Below are positions 27,497-38,713 of a stretch of DNA of 64,000 nucleotides, piece by piece. Position numbers and translations under genes: made by a program. The notes under the pieces are model-generated. The model saw nothing but the letters and a program-made list of their open reading frames with translations, made no database searches and had not been told where the DNA came from. The stretch covers positions 1-64,000 of the forward strand of contig UBZP01000022.1 of the NCBI GenBank assembly GCA_900469965.1. Reading direction: 5' to 3'. This DNA comes from Hyphomicrobiales bacterium (GTDB lineage Bacteria > Pseudomonadota > Alphaproteobacteria > Rhizobiales > Rhizobiaceae). Positions within the stretch are counted from its first letter, which is position 1; each line of letters begins with the position of its first letter.

Positions 27497-28804
27497 TCAG
27501 CCTTCGATGAAGATCAGGGCGGGGGTTTCGAGCAGCGTCTTGATCCGCTGGACGAAGACGGCCGCGTTCCATCCGTCGACGATCCGGTGGTCGAAGCTGG
27601 AGGAGAGGTTCATGATCTTGCGGGGGACGAACTGGGTTCCGTCCCAGACGGGGCGGATCGCGATCTTGTTGACGCCGACGATCGCCACTTCCGGGTGGTT
27701 GATGATCGGCGTGGTGACGATGCCGCCGAGCGCGCCGAGCGAGGTGATGGTGATCGTCGAGCCGGACAGTTCCTCGCGTGCGGCGGTGCCGTTCCTGGCG
27801 GCCTCGGCGAGGCGCGCCAGCTCGGCGGCGCTGTCCCAGACCGAACGGGCCTCGGCGTGGCGCACGACCGGGACGATCAGCCCCGCCGGCGTCTGGGTGG
27901 CGATGCCGATGTGGACGGCAGCGTAGCGGGTGACGATGCCGGCATCGTCGTCGAAGGTGGCGTTGACGTCGGGCTGCTCGCCGAGCGTCTTGACCATCGC
28001 CCGCATCAGGAGGGGCAGGATCGTCAGCTTCGGCTGGTCCGGCTTGCGGCCGTCGTTCATCGTGGCGCGCAGGTCTTCCAGGTCGGTGACGTCCACCTCC
28101 TCGACATAGGTGATGTGGGGGATGCGCGATGCCGAAAGCCGCATCTTCTCGGCGATCCGCCGGCGCATGCCGGTGACCTTGATCTCCTCGGTCGCCGTCT
28201 TCCGGGCAAGGCCGGTCGGGGCGATGGCAGGCTGGGGGCCGCGCGCCAGGAACTGGTCGAGGTCGTCGTGGCCGATGCGGCCCGCAGGCCCGGTGCCGGT
28301 CACCTGGCGCAGGTCGATGCCGGCCTCCTGGGCGCGAAGCCGGACGGCGGGCGAGGCCAGCGGCCGCTCGGCGGGCTCGCGCGGGACGGGACGCTCGGCG
28401 GGTTTGCGCGCTTCCGGCGCCACAGGCTCCGCGGGGGCCGACCTGGCCGGTGCAACGGCTGCCGGCTGCGGCTTGACGGGCTCCGTCCGTGGTTCCTTCG
28501 CCTCGGCCTTCGCGGCGGGTTCCGCCACGGCCGGGCTCTCCGCCGCCACCGGTTCGCCCTCGCCGGCGATCTCGATCCGCAGCAACGGCGCCTTGACGGC
28601 GACCGTGTCGCCGACCTCGGCGCCGAGCCAGAGCACGGTGCCGTCGACCGGCGAGGGGATCTCGACGGTCGCCTTGTCGGTCATGACGGCGGCGAGCACC
28701 ATGTCCTCGCGCACCGGATCGCCCGGCTTGACGTGCCATTCCACCAGTTCGGCCTCGGCAACGCCTTCGCCCACGTCCGGCATCTTGATGACGAATTCGC
28801 CCAT
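27497..28804 (-). CDS. bkdB: Branched-chain 2-oxo acid dehydrogenase E2 (lipoamide acyltransferase)
   Basis: 435 residues. Lipoyl domain at 1-78 with the lipoylated Lys in MTDKATVEI (near 44), then an Ala/Pro/Glu-rich flexible linker, the E3/E1-binding domain near 145-185 ([28 protein letters not shown]) and a catalytic acyltransferase domain ending with [12 protein letters not shown] (His-Asp active site). It forms the core of the complex and transfers isobutyryl, isovaleryl or 2-methylbutyryl groups to CoA. Located 3 nt after the E1 beta gene. Confidence 0.95.
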   Translation of the reverse strand: MGEFVIKMPDVGEGVAEAELVEWHVKPGDPVREDMVLAAVMTDKATVEIPSPVDGTVLWLGAEVGDTVAVKAPLLRIEIAGEGEPVAAESPAVAEPAAKAEAKEPRTEPVKPQPAAVAPARSAPAEPVAPEARKPAERPVPREPAERPLASPAVRLRAQEAGIDLRQVTGTGPAGRIGHDDLDQFLARGPQPAIAPTGLARKTATEEIKVTGMRRRIAEKMRLSASRIPHITYVEEVDVTDLEDLRATMNDGRKPDQPKLTILPLLMRAMVKTLGEQPDVNATFDDDAGIVTRYAAVHIGIATQTPAGLIVPVVRHAEARSVWDSAAELARLAEAARNGTAAREELSGSTITITSLGALGGIVTTPIINHPEVAIVGVNKIAIRPVWDGTQFVPRKIMNLSSSFDHRIVDGWNAAVFVQRIKTLLETPALIFIEG

Positions 28805-28807
28805 TCC

Positions 28808-29821
28808 TCAGCCCTCCATCACTTCCTTCAACGCCCGGCCGACGCGGGCGGGACCGGGGAAATAGTCCCATTCCTGCGCGTGCGGATAGGGCGTGTCCCA
28901 GCCGGTGACGCGGACGACGGGGGCCTCGAGATTGTAGAAGCAGTGCTCCTGGACCAGCGACACCACCTCGCCGCCGAAACCGGAGGTCAGCGTCGCCTCG
29001 TGCACGACGACGCAGCGGCCGGTCTTCCTGACCGACTGGACGATCGTGTCGAGATCGAGCGGCAGCAGGCTGCGCAGGTCGATCACCTCGGCGTCGATGC
29101 CGGTCTCCTCGGCGGCCGCGAGCGCGACATGGACCATGGTGCCGTAGGCGATCACGGTGACGGCGTTGCCGGGCCGGCGGATCTCGGCCTTGCCGATCGG
29201 GATCGTGTAGTGGCCTTCCGGCACCTCGCCGAGGTCGTGTTTCGACCAGGGGGTCACCGGTCTCTCGTGATGGCCGTCGAAGGGCCCGTTGTAGAGCCGC
29301 TTCGGCTCCAGGAACATGACGGGATCCGGATCCTCGATCGCGGCGATCAGCAGGCCCTTGGCGTCATAGGGGTTGGAGGGGACGATCACCTTCAGGCCGC
29401 AGACATGGGTGAAGAGCGCCTCGGGGCTCTGGCTGTGCGTCTGGCCGCCGAAGATGCCGCCGCCGGTCGGCATGCGCACGACGATCGGGCAGGTGAAATC
29501 GCCGTTGGAGCGATAGCGGATGCGGGCCGCCTCCTGGGTGATCTGGTCGTAGGCCGGATACATGTAGTCGGCGAACTGGATCTCGATGCAGGGCTTCAGC
29601 CCATAGGCGGCCATGCCGATCGCGGTGCCGAGGATGCCGGATTCGTTGATCGGCGCATCGAAGCAGCGGGTCTTGCCGTACTTCGCCTGCAGTCCCTGGG
29701 TGCAGCGGAAGACGCCGCCGAAATAGCCGACGTCCTCGCCGAAGACGACGACGTTCTCATCGCGGCCCATGGAGACGTCCATGGCGCTGCGGACGGCTTC
29801 GATCATTGTCATTCGTGCCAT
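28808..29821 (-). CDS. bkdA2: Branched-chain 2-oxo acid dehydrogenase E1 beta
   Basis: 337 residues. ATG at 29821 follows the E1 alpha stop by a single base, which argues against the longer upstream in-frame reading. Transketolase pyrimidine-binding features (VVVFGEDVGYFGGVFRCT; DAPINESGILGTAIGMA) and the C-terminal transketolase domain (VTVIAYGTMVHVALAAAEE; RCVVVHEATLTSGFGGE) are clear. With the alpha subunit it decarboxylates the keto acids of valine, leucine and isoleucine. Confidence 0.95.
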   Translation of the reverse strand: MARMTMIEAVRSAMDVSMGRDENVVVFGEDVGYFGGVFRCTQGLQAKYGKTRCFDAPINESGILGTAIGMAAYGLKPCIEIQFADYMYPAYDQITQEAARIRYRSNGDFTCPIVVRMPTGGGIFGGQTHSQSPEALFTHVCGLKVIVPSNPYDAKGLLIAAIEDPDPVMFLEPKRLYNGPFDGHHERPVTPWSKHDLGEVPEGHYTIPIGKAEIRRPGNAVTVIAYGTMVHVALAAAEETGIDAEVIDLRSLLPLDLDTIVQSVRKTGRCVVVHEATLTSGFGGEVVSLVQEHCFYNLEAPVVRVTGWDTPYPHAQEWDYFPGPARVGRALKEVMEG

Positions 29822-29822
29822 G

Positions 29823-31124
<1,302 letters not shown>

Positions 31125-32252
31125 CTATAGATTGCGGGCAATGACGATGCGCTGGACGTCGCTCGTTCCCTCGTAGATCTGGCAGATCCTGACATCGCGG
31201 TAGATGCGCTCCACCGGATAGTCCGCCATGTAGCCGTAGCCGCCATGGATCTGGATCGCGTCCGAGCAGACCTTCTCGGCCATCTCGGAGGCAAACAGCT
31301 TGGCCATCGACGCCTCGGTCAGGCATGGCCGTCCCTCCTCCTTCAGGTGGGCCGCGTGCAACACCATCTGGCGGGCCACCTCGATCTTGGTCGCCATGTC
31401 GGCGAGGCGGAAGGCGACGGCCTGGTGCTCGACGATCGGGGTGCCGAAGGCGGTGCGCTCGCGGGCGTAGTCGCGCGCCGCCTCGAAGGCCTGGCGGGCC
31501 ATGCCGACGGCCTGGGCGGCAATGCCGATGCGCCCGCCTTCCAGGTTCGACAGCGCGATGCGATAGCCCTCGCCTTCCGCGCCGAGGCGGAGATCGGCGG
31601 GAATGCGCATGCCGTTGAAGGCGATCTGGCAGGTGTCGGAGGAATGCAGCCCGAGCTTGTGCTCCACCCGCACGACCTCATAGCCCGGGGTGTCGGTGGG
31701 GACGATGAAGGCGGAAATGCCCTTCTTGCCGGCGTCGGGATCGGTGACGGCGAAGACGATGACGACGTTGCCGTTCTTGCCCGAGGTAATGAACTGCTTG
31801 GCGCCGTCGATGACGTAGTGATCGCCGTCGCGGCGGGCGCGCGTCTTCAGGTTGGAGGCATCGGAGCCCGCCTGCGGCTCGGTCAGGGCAAAGCCGCCGA
31901 TCCACTCGCCGGATGCCAGCTTCGGCAGGAAGCGCTGCTTCTGCGCCTCGGTGCCGTATTTCAGGATCGGCACGCAGCCGACCGAGCTGTGCACGCTCAT
32001 GATCGTCGAGCAGGGGCCGTCGCCGGCGGCGATCTCCTCCAGTGCGACGGCATAGGCGACGGTTCCCGTCTCCGAGCCGCCATAGGTTTCCGGCACCAGC
32101 ATGCCGAGGAAGCCGAGCTCGCCCATCTCTTTGAGCTCCTCGCGGGGGAAGCGGCTCTTCTCGTCGCGCTCGGCCGCGCCCGGCATCAGCCGCTCGCGGG
32201 CGAAGTCGCGCGCCATGTCGCGGATCTGGATCTGCTCTTCGTTCAGGATCAT
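31125..32252 (-). CDS. Acyl-CoA dehydrogenase, probably isobutyryl/2-methylbutyryl-CoA specific
   Basis: 375 residues with the full acyl-CoA dehydrogenase fold: [19 protein letters not shown] and [16 protein letters not shown] (FAD/substrate loop), then [23 protein letters not shown] and the catalytic Glu in [11 protein letters not shown]. This last motif is that of short and short-branched-chain enzymes, not of isovaleryl-CoA dehydrogenase. It would form methacrylyl-CoA from isobutyryl-CoA and tiglyl-CoA from 2-methylbutyryl-CoA, fitting the hydratase and hydrolase encoded downstream. Electrons would go to ETF, which is not encoded here. Confidence 0.92.
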   Translation of the reverse strand: MILNEEQIQIRDMARDFARERLMPGAAERDEKSRFPREELKEMGELGFLGMLVPETYGGSETGTVAYAVALEEIAAGDGPCSTIMSVHSSVGCVPILKYGTEAQKQRFLPKLASGEWIGGFALTEPQAGSDASNLKTRARRDGDHYVIDGAKQFITSGKNGNVVIVFAVTDPDAGKKGISAFIVPTDTPGYEVVRVEHKLGLHSSDTCQIAFNGMRIPADLRLGAEGEGYRIALSNLEGGRIGIAAQAVGMARQAFEAARDYARERTAFGTPIVEHQAVAFRLADMATKIEVARQMVLHAAHLKEEGRPCLTEASMAKLFASEMAEKVCSDAIQIHGGYGYMADYPVERIYRDVRICQIYEGTSDVQRIVIARNL

Positions 32253-32287
32253 GCGCCGGTCTCCTCCCCGAAACCGTTCAGTGCGTT

Positions 32288-33475
32288 TCAGTGCAGTTCG
32301 ACGGCGAGCGCGGTCGCCTCGCCGCCGCCGATGCAGAGCGTCGCCATGCCGCGCTTCATGCCGTAGCGCTCCAGCGCGGAGAGCAGGGTGACGAGGACGC
32401 GGGCGCCGGACGCGCCGATCGGGTGGCCGAGCGCGCAGGCGCCGCCGTGGACGTTGACCTTGTCGTGCGGCAGGTCGAGGTCGCGCATCGCCGCCATGGC
32501 GACGACGGCGAAGGCCTCGTTGACCTCGAACAGGTCGACGTCCTTCAGGTTCCAGCCGGTGCGCTCGCTCAACTTCCGAAGCGCGCCGATCGGGGCGGTC
32601 GCGAAGAGATTGGGCGCCTGCGCATGGGTGGCGTGGCCGACGATGGTGGCGAGCGGATCGATGCCCTCCCGTTCGGCCTGCGAGCGGCGCATCAGCACCA
32701 GTGCCGCGGCGCCATCGGAGATCGAGGACGAGTTGGCGGCCGTCACCGTGCCGTTCTCGCGGAAGGCCGGCTTCAGCGTCGGGATCTTGTCGAGGCGTGC
32801 CTTGCCCGGCTGCTCGTCACGGGCGACCACCTGCTCGCCGCGACCGTTCTTCACCGTCACCGGCACGATCTCGGCGTCGAAGGCGCCCTTCTCGATCGCC
32901 TGCTGCGCGCGGGTCAGAGAGGTGACGGCATAGTCGTCCTGTGCAGGACGGGTGAACTGGTAGGCCTCGGCACAGTCTTCGGCGAACGTTCCCATCAGGC
33001 GGCCCCTGTCATAGGCATCCTCCAGCCCGTCGAGGAACATGTGGTCGACGATCCGGCCGTGGCCGAGGCGATAGCCGCCGCGGGCACGCTCCAGCAGATA
33101 GGGCGCATTCGTCATGCTTTCCATGCCGCCGGCCACCGCGATGGCGGCGCTGCCCGCGGCAAGCAGATCGTGGGCGAGCATCACGGCCTGCATGCCGGAG
33201 CCACACATCTTGTTGACGGTCGTGGCGCCGGTGCCATAGGGCAGACCGGCGCCGATCGCGGCCTGGCGGGCGGGCGCCTGGCCCTGGCCGGCCGGCAGCA
33301 CGCAGCCGAACAGCACCTCGTCGACCGTCTCCGGGTTCACGCCGCTGCGGTCGAGTGCCGCGCGGATCGCGGTCGCGCCGAGCTGCGGCGCGGTCGCGTC
33401 CTTCAGCTCGCCCTGAAAGCCGCCCATGGGTGTCCGTGCCATGCCGACGATGACGACCGGGTCTTCCATTGCCAT
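32288..33475 (-). CDS. Acetyl-CoA C-acyltransferase (thiolase)
   Basis: 395 residues. The nucleophilic Cys lies in [14 protein letters not shown], with the second-half motifs [19 protein letters not shown] and LCIGGGE providing His and the second Cys. The internal two-domain repeat and the length are typical of degradative thiolases. Between the SDR and the acyl-CoA dehydrogenase genes, the likely role is cleavage of 2-methylacetoacetyl-CoA to propionyl-CoA and acetyl-CoA at the end of isoleucine breakdown. A general acetoacetyl-CoA thiolase role cannot be excluded. Confidence 0.92.
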   Translation of the reverse strand: MAMEDPVVIVGMARTPMGGFQGELKDATAPQLGATAIRAALDRSGVNPETVDEVLFGCVLPAGQGQAPARQAAIGAGLPYGTGATTVNKMCGSGMQAVMLAHDLLAAGSAAIAVAGGMESMTNAPYLLERARGGYRLGHGRIVDHMFLDGLEDAYDRGRLMGTFAEDCAEAYQFTRPAQDDYAVTSLTRAQQAIEKGAFDAEIVPVTVKNGRGEQVVARDEQPGKARLDKIPTLKPAFRENGTVTAANSSSISDGAAALVLMRRSQAEREGIDPLATIVGHATHAQAPNLFATAPIGALRKLSERTGWNLKDVDLFEVNEAFAVVAMAAMRDLDLPHDKVNVHGGACALGHPIGASGARVLVTLLSALERYGMKRGMATLCIGGGEATALAVELH

Positions 33476-33520
33476 TGCATTTCCTCCCGAGCCTCTATTG
33501 GCCGATGTTCCGATCCTGTG

Positions 33521-34288
33521 TCAGCGGGGCGCCATGCGCAGCGCGCCGTCGAGGCGGATGACCTCGCCGTTGAGCATTACGTTTTCGCAGATATGGCGCA
33601 CCAGCGCGGCAAATTCCGGGGGGCGGCCGAGACGTGGGGGGAAGGGGACGCTCTTTCCCAGCGCATCCTGCACCTCCTGGGGCATCCCGGCCATCATCGG
33701 CGTCTCGAAGATGCCGGGTGCGATGGTGACGACGCGGATGCCGTGGCGGGCGAGCTCGCGGGCGATCGGCAGCGTCATCGCCGCCACGCCGCCCTTGGAG
33801 GCCGCATAGGCCGCCTGGCCGATCTGGCCGTCGAAGGCGGCGACGGAGGCCGTGCTGACGATGACGCCGCGCTCGCCGTCCTGCTCCGGCGCCTCGTTGG
33901 CGATCGCCGCGGCGGCGACCCGGATCATGTTGAAGGTGCCGGTCAGATTGATGGCGATGGTGCGGGCGAAGCTGTCCAGCCGATGCGGGCCGTCGCGGCC
34001 GAGCACTTTTTCCCCTGGGGCGACGCCGGCGCAGTTTACCAGGCCGTGCAGGTGGCCGAAGCGGGCGATCGTGGCGTCGACGGCGGCCTGGGCGTCGTGT
34101 TCCTGCGTCACGTCGGTGCGGAGGAAGACGGCGGCATCGCCGAGCGCGGCGGCGGTCTCGGCGCCGGCCTGGTCGTTGATGTCGGCGATGACGACGTTGG
34201 CGCCGGCGCCCGTCAGCATGCGGGCGACCGCGGCGCCGAGGCCGGAGCCGCCGCCGGTGACGATGAACGATTTGCCGGCGATCACCAT
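33521..34288 (-). CDS. SDR 3-hydroxyacyl-CoA dehydrogenase, HSD17B10-like
   Basis: 255 residues. Classical SDR: the NAD motif [25 protein letters not shown] loop and active-site S-Y-K ([13 protein letters not shown]). The AxVAPGKFxTPM-like C-terminal segment reads [15 protein letters not shown], a feature of HSD17B10/type II 3-hydroxyacyl-CoA dehydrogenases that oxidise 2-methyl-3-hydroxybutyryl-CoA. First gene of the ten-gene minus-strand operon; its promoter must lie in the 135 nt between it and the divergent AraC-type gene. Confidence 0.9.
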   Translation of the reverse strand: MVIAGKSFIVTGGGSGLGAAVARMLTGAGANVVIADINDQAGAETAAALGDAAVFLRTDVTQEHDAQAAVDATIARFGHLHGLVNCAGVAPGEKVLGRDGPHRLDSFARTIAINLTGTFNMIRVAAAAIANEAPEQDGERGVIVSTASVAAFDGQIGQAAYAASKGGVAAMTLPIARELARHGIRVVTIAPGIFETPMMAGMPQEVQDALGKSVPFPPRLGRPPEFAALVRHICENVMLNGEVIRLDGALRMAPR

Positions 34289-34423
34289 GGCTTCGCTCCC
34301 ACGATGCCGGTGCGATCCGCGCGGCGGTTCCGATAGGCCATGCAGTCCTCCCAGCGCTGCATTGCCGCCGGGCCCTCATGCCCGACGTTCGCTCGATCCT
34401 ATTCCGGCGGAATATTGCAAGCG

Positions 34424-35539
34424 ATGACCGAACCATCTCGATTTTTCGGCCGATTTTACCATATGATTGCGGCCATGACGATGACGGAAACCGGGCGGCG
34501 CATGATATCGCCCTCCTTCGTGGAGGAGGCGCTGGATTGCCTGCGCCGGCGCGGCCGGCCGGTGGAGCCGGTGCTGGCGGCGATCGGCCTGCCGCTGGCG
34601 ATCGATGCGCCGGTGTCGGCGGAGAGCTACGGCCGCCTGTGGCTTGCAATCGCGGCCGAAGTGGACGACGAGTTCTTCGGCATGGGAGGCCGGCCGATGC
34701 GGCGTGGCAGCTTCACCCTGCTCTGCCATTGCGTGCTGCATGCCGGCACGCTGGAGCAGGCGCTGCGGCGGGCGCTGCGCTTCCTCGACGTGGTGCTGGA
34801 GGATCCGGCGGGGCGGCTCGACATCGCCGACGGGCTGGCGCAGGTCACGCTGTCGGATCGCTGTGGGCCGCGGTCGGCCTTCGCCTATCGCACCTACTGG
34901 ATCCTGTTGCACGGGATCGCCTGCTGGCTGGTGGGGCGCCGCATCCCGATCCGCTCCGTCGATTTCCGCTGTTCCGAGCCGCGGCAGGCTGCCGACTACC
35001 GGCTGTTCTTCGGCGCGCCGGTGCGCTTCTCCCAGCCGGCGAGCCGGCTTTCGTTCGACGCCAGCGTGCTGAAGCTGCCGATCGCCCGCAGCGAGCAGGC
35101 GCTGAAGCAGTTCCTGCGCGGCGCGCCGGCCAACATCCTGGTTCGCTACCGCTACGACGCCGGGCTTGCGGCCGGGGTGCGCAAGCGGCTGCGGCAGGTG
35201 CCGCCGGTGGCGTGGACCGGCTTCGACGCGCTCGCCGCGCAGATGCGCATGGCGCCTTCGACCTTGCGGCACAGGCTGCAGTCGGAGGGCCAGAGCTATG
35301 CCGGCATCAAGGACGAGATCCGCCGGGAGATGGCGATCGAGATGCTGCAGACGAGTGCGCTCGGGATCGGCGAGATCGCGGTGCAGCTCGGCTTCTCCGA
35401 GCCGAGCGCCTTCCATCGCGCCTTCCGGAAGTGGACCTCGAAGAGCCCGGCCGCCTATCGGCGCGAGACGATGCCGGGCATGCCCGAAGGCGGCGGAGAA
35501 GAGGGCGAAGCTGTGCGCCCGTCGTCGCCCGCAGCCTAG
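34424..35539 (+). CDS. AraC-family regulator, divergent from the branched-chain degradation operon
   Basis: About 371 residues if ATG 34424 is used; 34463 is an equally plausible ATG and neither has a strong ribosome-binding site. The N-terminal half is an Arabinose_bd-like domain of the OruR/ArgR type (LLCHCVLHAGTLEQALRRALRF; VDFRCSEPRQAADYRLFFG). The C-terminal helix-turn-helix pair (MRMAPSTLRHRLQSEGQSY; IGEIAVQLGFSEPSAFHRAFRKW) is clear. The divergent position makes it the likely local regulator of the valine/isoleucine operon. Confidence 0.88.
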   Translation: MTEPSRFFGRFYHMIAAMTMTETGRRMISPSFVEEALDCLRRRGRPVEPVLAAIGLPLAIDAPVSAESYGRLWLAIAAEVDDEFFGMGGRPMRRGSFTLLCHCVLHAGTLEQALRRALRFLDVVLEDPAGRLDIADGLAQVTLSDRCGPRSAFAYRTYWILLHGIACWLVGRRIPIRSVDFRCSEPRQAADYRLFFGAPVRFSQPASRLSFDASVLKLPIARSEQALKQFLRGAPANILVRYRYDAGLAAGVRKRLRQVPPVAWTGFDALAAQMRMAPSTLRHRLQSEGQSYAGIKDEIRREMAIEMLQTSALGIGEIAVQLGFSEPSAFHRAFRKWTSKSPAAYRRETMPGMPEGGGEEGEAVRPSSPAA

Positions 35540-35563
35540 GATGCGGATCCGGCTTGCGGCCGT

Positions 35564-36178
35564 CTAGGTGTCGAAGCCGACCCGCGTCCGGCCTGCGGTG
35601 ATGTCGATCAGCATGCGGGCAATCGCTTCCGCGCCGGCCTCCGGGAGCGCCACCAGCAGTTCCGCGCCGGTTTCGACGAACGTCTCTTCATCGATGCGCA
35701 CGCCGGGCGCGGCTGCGAGGCGTGCCCGGACGAGGGCGAGGTCGGTAAAGACGCAAGCGACGCGTGCGGTGACGCGGGCGACCAGTTCGATCCTGTCCAT
35801 CGCCCGCAGGCAGGCGGCGGCGGTGCCGCCATAGGCGCGGACCAGGCCGCCGCTGCCGAGCAGAATGCCGCCGAACCAGCGGGTGACCACGACGGCGACG
35901 CCGTCCAGCGCCTGGCCGTCGATCGCCTGCAGGATCGGCTTTCCGCCGGTGCCGCTGGGCTCGCCGTCGTCGCTGAAGCGATAGACCTGGCCGATGCGCC
36001 AGGCAAAGCAGTTGTGGTTCGCGGCCGCGTCCGAATGGGCGGCGACGAACGCCCGTGCCGCCTGCTCATTGGCGATCGGGCCCGCCGTGGCGCGGAACCG
36101 GCTCTTTTTGATCTCCTGGTCGAAGGTCGCGGTGGCTTGCAGGGTGAACACGGGCTTGACCGTCGGAAGGGCTGACAT
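35564..36178 (-). CDS. yigZ: YigZ/IMPACT family protein
   Basis: 204 residues from ATG 36178. The UPF0029 domain is shown by KSRFRATAGPI, NHNCFAWRIG, FSDDGEPSGTGGKPIL and VVVTRWFGGILLGSGGLVRAYG; a small ferredoxin-like C-terminal domain follows. The family is related to the eukaryotic translation regulator IMPACT and the fold resembles ribosomal proteins; the bacterial function is not settled. It is convergent with the AraC-type gene (24 nt apart) and divergent from purU. Confidence 0.93.
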   Translation of the reverse strand: MSALPTVKPVFTLQATATFDQEIKKSRFRATAGPIANEQAARAFVAAHSDAAANHNCFAWRIGQVYRFSDDGEPSGTGGKPILQAIDGQALDGVAVVVTRWFGGILLGSGGLVRAYGGTAAACLRAMDRIELVARVTARVACVFTDLALVRARLAAAPGVRIDEETFVETGAELLVALPEAGAEAIARMLIDITAGRTRVGFDT

Positions 36179-36426
36179 CGGGCTGCCCCGGCGTGCGCGG
36201 GGCTGCCGGAAGCGGACTTGTCGCAGAACTTCGACGATCTTGCCAGCCCTTGCCTCTTTCCTGCCACTGGATGTCGCGAACCGATGCGCCCGCACCCGGC
36301 GGGCCGACTTAGCTTGCGCTCACATGCGGGCCTTGCCAAAGCCGCCGGCGATTGAGATATCGTCAGCCGCCGAAGGGCGGCGCCCGAGGCCCGCAGCGGG
36401 GCGTATCGACAGCGAGAGTGGAACCG

Positions 36427-37311
36427 ATGAAGAGCTATGTACTGACCGTATCTTGCGTTTCAACCCGCGGCATCGTTGCCGCCATCACCACGTATCTCGC
36501 CGACAAGGGTGGCTACATCTCCGACAGCTCGCAGTTCGACGACCTGGAGACCGGCATGTTCTTCATGCGGCTGACCTTCATCAGCCAGGAGGGCGCCACC
36601 GAGGCCGAAATCAGGGAGGGCTTCGAGCCGGTCGCCAAGAAGTTCGGCATGACCTGGCAGATGCACGATTCCGAGGCGCGCATGAAGGTGCTGCTGATGG
36701 TGTCGCGCTTCGGCCACTGCCTCAACGACCTGCTCTACCGCTGGAAGATCGGCGCGCTGCCGATCGACATCGTCGGCGTCGTCTCCAACCACTTCGACTA
36801 CCAGAAGGTCATCGTCAACCACGACATTCCCTTCCACCACATCAAGGTGACGAAGGAGAACAAGCCGCAGGCCGAGGCCCGGCTGATGGAGATCGTCGAG
36901 CAGTCGGACGCCGACCTGATCGTGCTCGCCCGCTACATGCAGGTCCTCTCGGATGCGGTGTGCAAGAAGATGTCGGGCCGGATCATCAACATCCACCATT
37001 CCTTCCTGCCGTCGTTCAAGGGCGCCAACCCCTACAAGCAGGCCTTCGAGCGCGGCGTGAAGCTGATCGGGGCGACGGCGCACTACGTCACCGAGGATCT
37101 CGACGAAGGCCCGATCATCGAGCAGGACGTCGCCCGCATCACCCATGCGCAGTCGGCCGACGACTACGTCTCGATCGGTCGCGACGTGGAGAGCCAGGTG
37201 CTGGCCCGCGCCGTGCACGCCCATATCCACCACCGCGTGTTCATGAACGGCAACAAGACGATCGTCTTCCCGGCAAGCCCGGGCTCCTACAAGTCCGAGC
37301 GCATGGGCTGA
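36427..37311 (+). CDS. purU: Formyltetrahydrofolate deformylase
   Basis: 294 residues from ATG 36427. An ACT domain (YVLTVSCVSTRGIVAAITTYL, about 1-85) precedes the formyltransferase-like hydrolase domain (MVSRFGHCLNDLLYRW; VVSNHFDY; INIHHSFLPSFKGANPY; GATAHYVTEDLDEGPIIEQD), with the catalytic Asn-His-Asp set present. It hydrolyses 10-formyl-THF to formate and THF, balancing one-carbon pools. In alphaproteobacteria such genes often sit near amine or methyl-group catabolic genes, as here. The 248-nt leader is unusually long and contains hairpins. Confidence 0.95.
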   Translation: MKSYVLTVSCVSTRGIVAAITTYLADKGGYISDSSQFDDLETGMFFMRLTFISQEGATEAEIREGFEPVAKKFGMTWQMHDSEARMKVLLMVSRFGHCLNDLLYRWKIGALPIDIVGVVSNHFDYQKVIVNHDIPFHHIKVTKENKPQAEARLMEIVEQSDADLIVLARYMQVLSDAVCKKMSGRIINIHHSFLPSFKGANPYKQAFERGVKLIGATAHYVTEDLDEGPIIEQDVARITHAQSADDYVSIGRDVESQVLARAVHAHIHHRVFMNGNKTIVFPASPGSYKSERMG

Positions 37312-37333
37312 GCCAAGAGGCCCGCAACAGAGA

Positions 37334-37369
37334 AAGGCCGGTGGAGCGATCCGCCGGCCTTGTCGTTTT
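37334..37369. terminator. Intrinsic terminator between purU and puuB-like gene
   Basis: A 12-bp stem (AAGGCCGGTGGA paired to TCCGCCGGCCTT, one G-T pair) with a GCGA tetraloop at 37334-37361, followed by GTCGTTTT. It lies 22 nt after the purU stop and 30 nt before the end of the convergent oxidase gene, and the A residues on its 5' side allow bidirectional use. Confidence 0.85.
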
Positions 37370-37390
37370 CCGGGATTGCCCGGCCGGTCG

Positions 37391-38713
37391 CTACAGGCCG
37401 AAGGCGTCCTTGAACTGGTACCACCAGGAACCGATGGTGGAATACTGGGCGCGGAACATGCGGCCGCCGGGGAAGGGGATCCAGGGCAGTTTTTCGAACT
37501 GGCTGAAGCGGGTGGCGTCGCCATGGATCGCCTCGCTCAGGATCTTGCCGAAGAGATGCGAGCCGGTGACGCCGTGGCCGCTGTAGCCATGGGCGAAATA
37601 GGTGTTGGGCCCGATCTTGCCCATCTGCGGCACGCGCGAGAAGGACAGCGCGAAGTTGCCGCTCCAGGCATAGTCGATCTTCACCCCCTTCAGCGACGGA
37701 AACACCTTTTCCAGGTTGGGTCTCAGCTTGGCGCGCACGTCGGCCGGGTCGGTGCCGCCATAGACGGTGCCGCCGCCGAAGATCATCCGCTTGTCGGCGG
37801 AGAGGCGGAAGTAGTCGAGGATGTAGCGGACGTCCTCGACGCACATGTCGCTCGGGATCAGCGCATCGGCGCGTTCGGCGCCGAGCGGCTCGGTGGCAAT
37901 CATCTGGGTGGAGACCGGCATGACGCGGGAGACGAGCTTCGGCACCACGTCGCCGAGATAGGCATTGCCGCAGAGGACCGCGACGTTCGCCGTGACCCGG
38001 CCCCGTGCGGTGTGGATCACCGGGCGTTCGGCATCGTGCTCGACCTTCGTCACCGGCGACTGCTCGTAGACCACGCCGCCGAGGGTCTCCAGTGCCGCGG
38101 CCTCGCCGAGGACGAGGTTCAGCGGATGCATGTGGCCGCCGGTGCGGTCGAGCATGCCGCCGACATAGGCGTCGGTGTTGACGAGCCTGCGGATCGCCTC
38201 CCTGTCGAGAAGCTCGTGGTCGTCCATGCCGTAGCGCTGCCAGAGCGCCTTCTTGTGCTCCAGCTCCTTCATGTGGGCGCTGGTATAGGCGGCGTAGATG
38301 TTGGCGTCCTTCAGGTCGCAATCGATGCCGTACTGGCTGACGATGCGGCGGATGATCCGTCCGCCCTCCTGCACGAGCGATCCGACGAAGGCGCCGGCCT
38401 GCTCGCCGTAGCGGCGGCGGATCGTGTCGAGGCTGGCGTTCAGGCCGTTGACGACCTGGCCGCCGTTGCGCCCGGACGCGCCCCAGCCGACCCCGGCCCC
38501 TTCGACGACCACGACCTTGTAGCCCTTCTCGGCGAGATGGATCGCCGTCGACAGCCCGGAGTAGCCGGCGCCGAGCACGGCGACATCCGCCTCGACATCG
38601 CCTTCGAGCACCTTCGGCGTGCGCATGACGTTACGTGAGGCGGCATAGTAGCTGCCCGGATAGCTGCCGTCGCCGGCATAGGAGAGTGGGGATTTGGAGG
38701 TAATGTCGAGCAT
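37391..38713 (-). CDS. puuB: FAD-dependent gamma-glutamylputrescine oxidase-like protein
   Basis: 440 residues. The ATG at 38713 shares its A with the preceding stop (TGATG), which fixes the start despite a longer open frame. FAD-binding motif AVLGAGYSGLSTAIHLAEKG, then GWGASGRNGGQV, and the C-terminal FAHGYSGHGVTGSHLFG typical of the OrdL/PuuB branch of the DAO superfamily. Coupled to a glutamine synthetase-like gene, it should oxidise a gamma-glutamylated amine, by analogy gamma-glutamylputrescine, to the aldehyde. Other amines are possible. Confidence 0.88.
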   Translation of the reverse strand: MLDITSKSPLSYAGDGSYPGSYYAASRNVMRTPKVLEGDVEADVAVLGAGYSGLSTAIHLAEKGYKVVVVEGAGVGWGASGRNGGQVVNGLNASLDTIRRRYGEQAGAFVGSLVQEGGRIIRRIVSQYGIDCDLKDANIYAAYTSAHMKELEHKKALWQRYGMDDHELLDREAIRRLVNTDAYVGGMLDRTGGHMHPLNLVLGEAAALETLGGVVYEQSPVTKVEHDAERPVIHTARGRVTANVAVLCGNAYLGDVVPKLVSRVMPVSTQMIATEPLGAERADALIPSDMCVEDVRYILDYFRLSADKRMIFGGGTVYGGTDPADVRAKLRPNLEKVFPSLKGVKIDYAWSGNFALSFSRVPQMGKIGPNTYFAHGYSGHGVTGSHLFGKILSEAIHGDATRFSQFEKLPWIPFPGGRMFRAQYSTIGSWWYQFKDAFGL

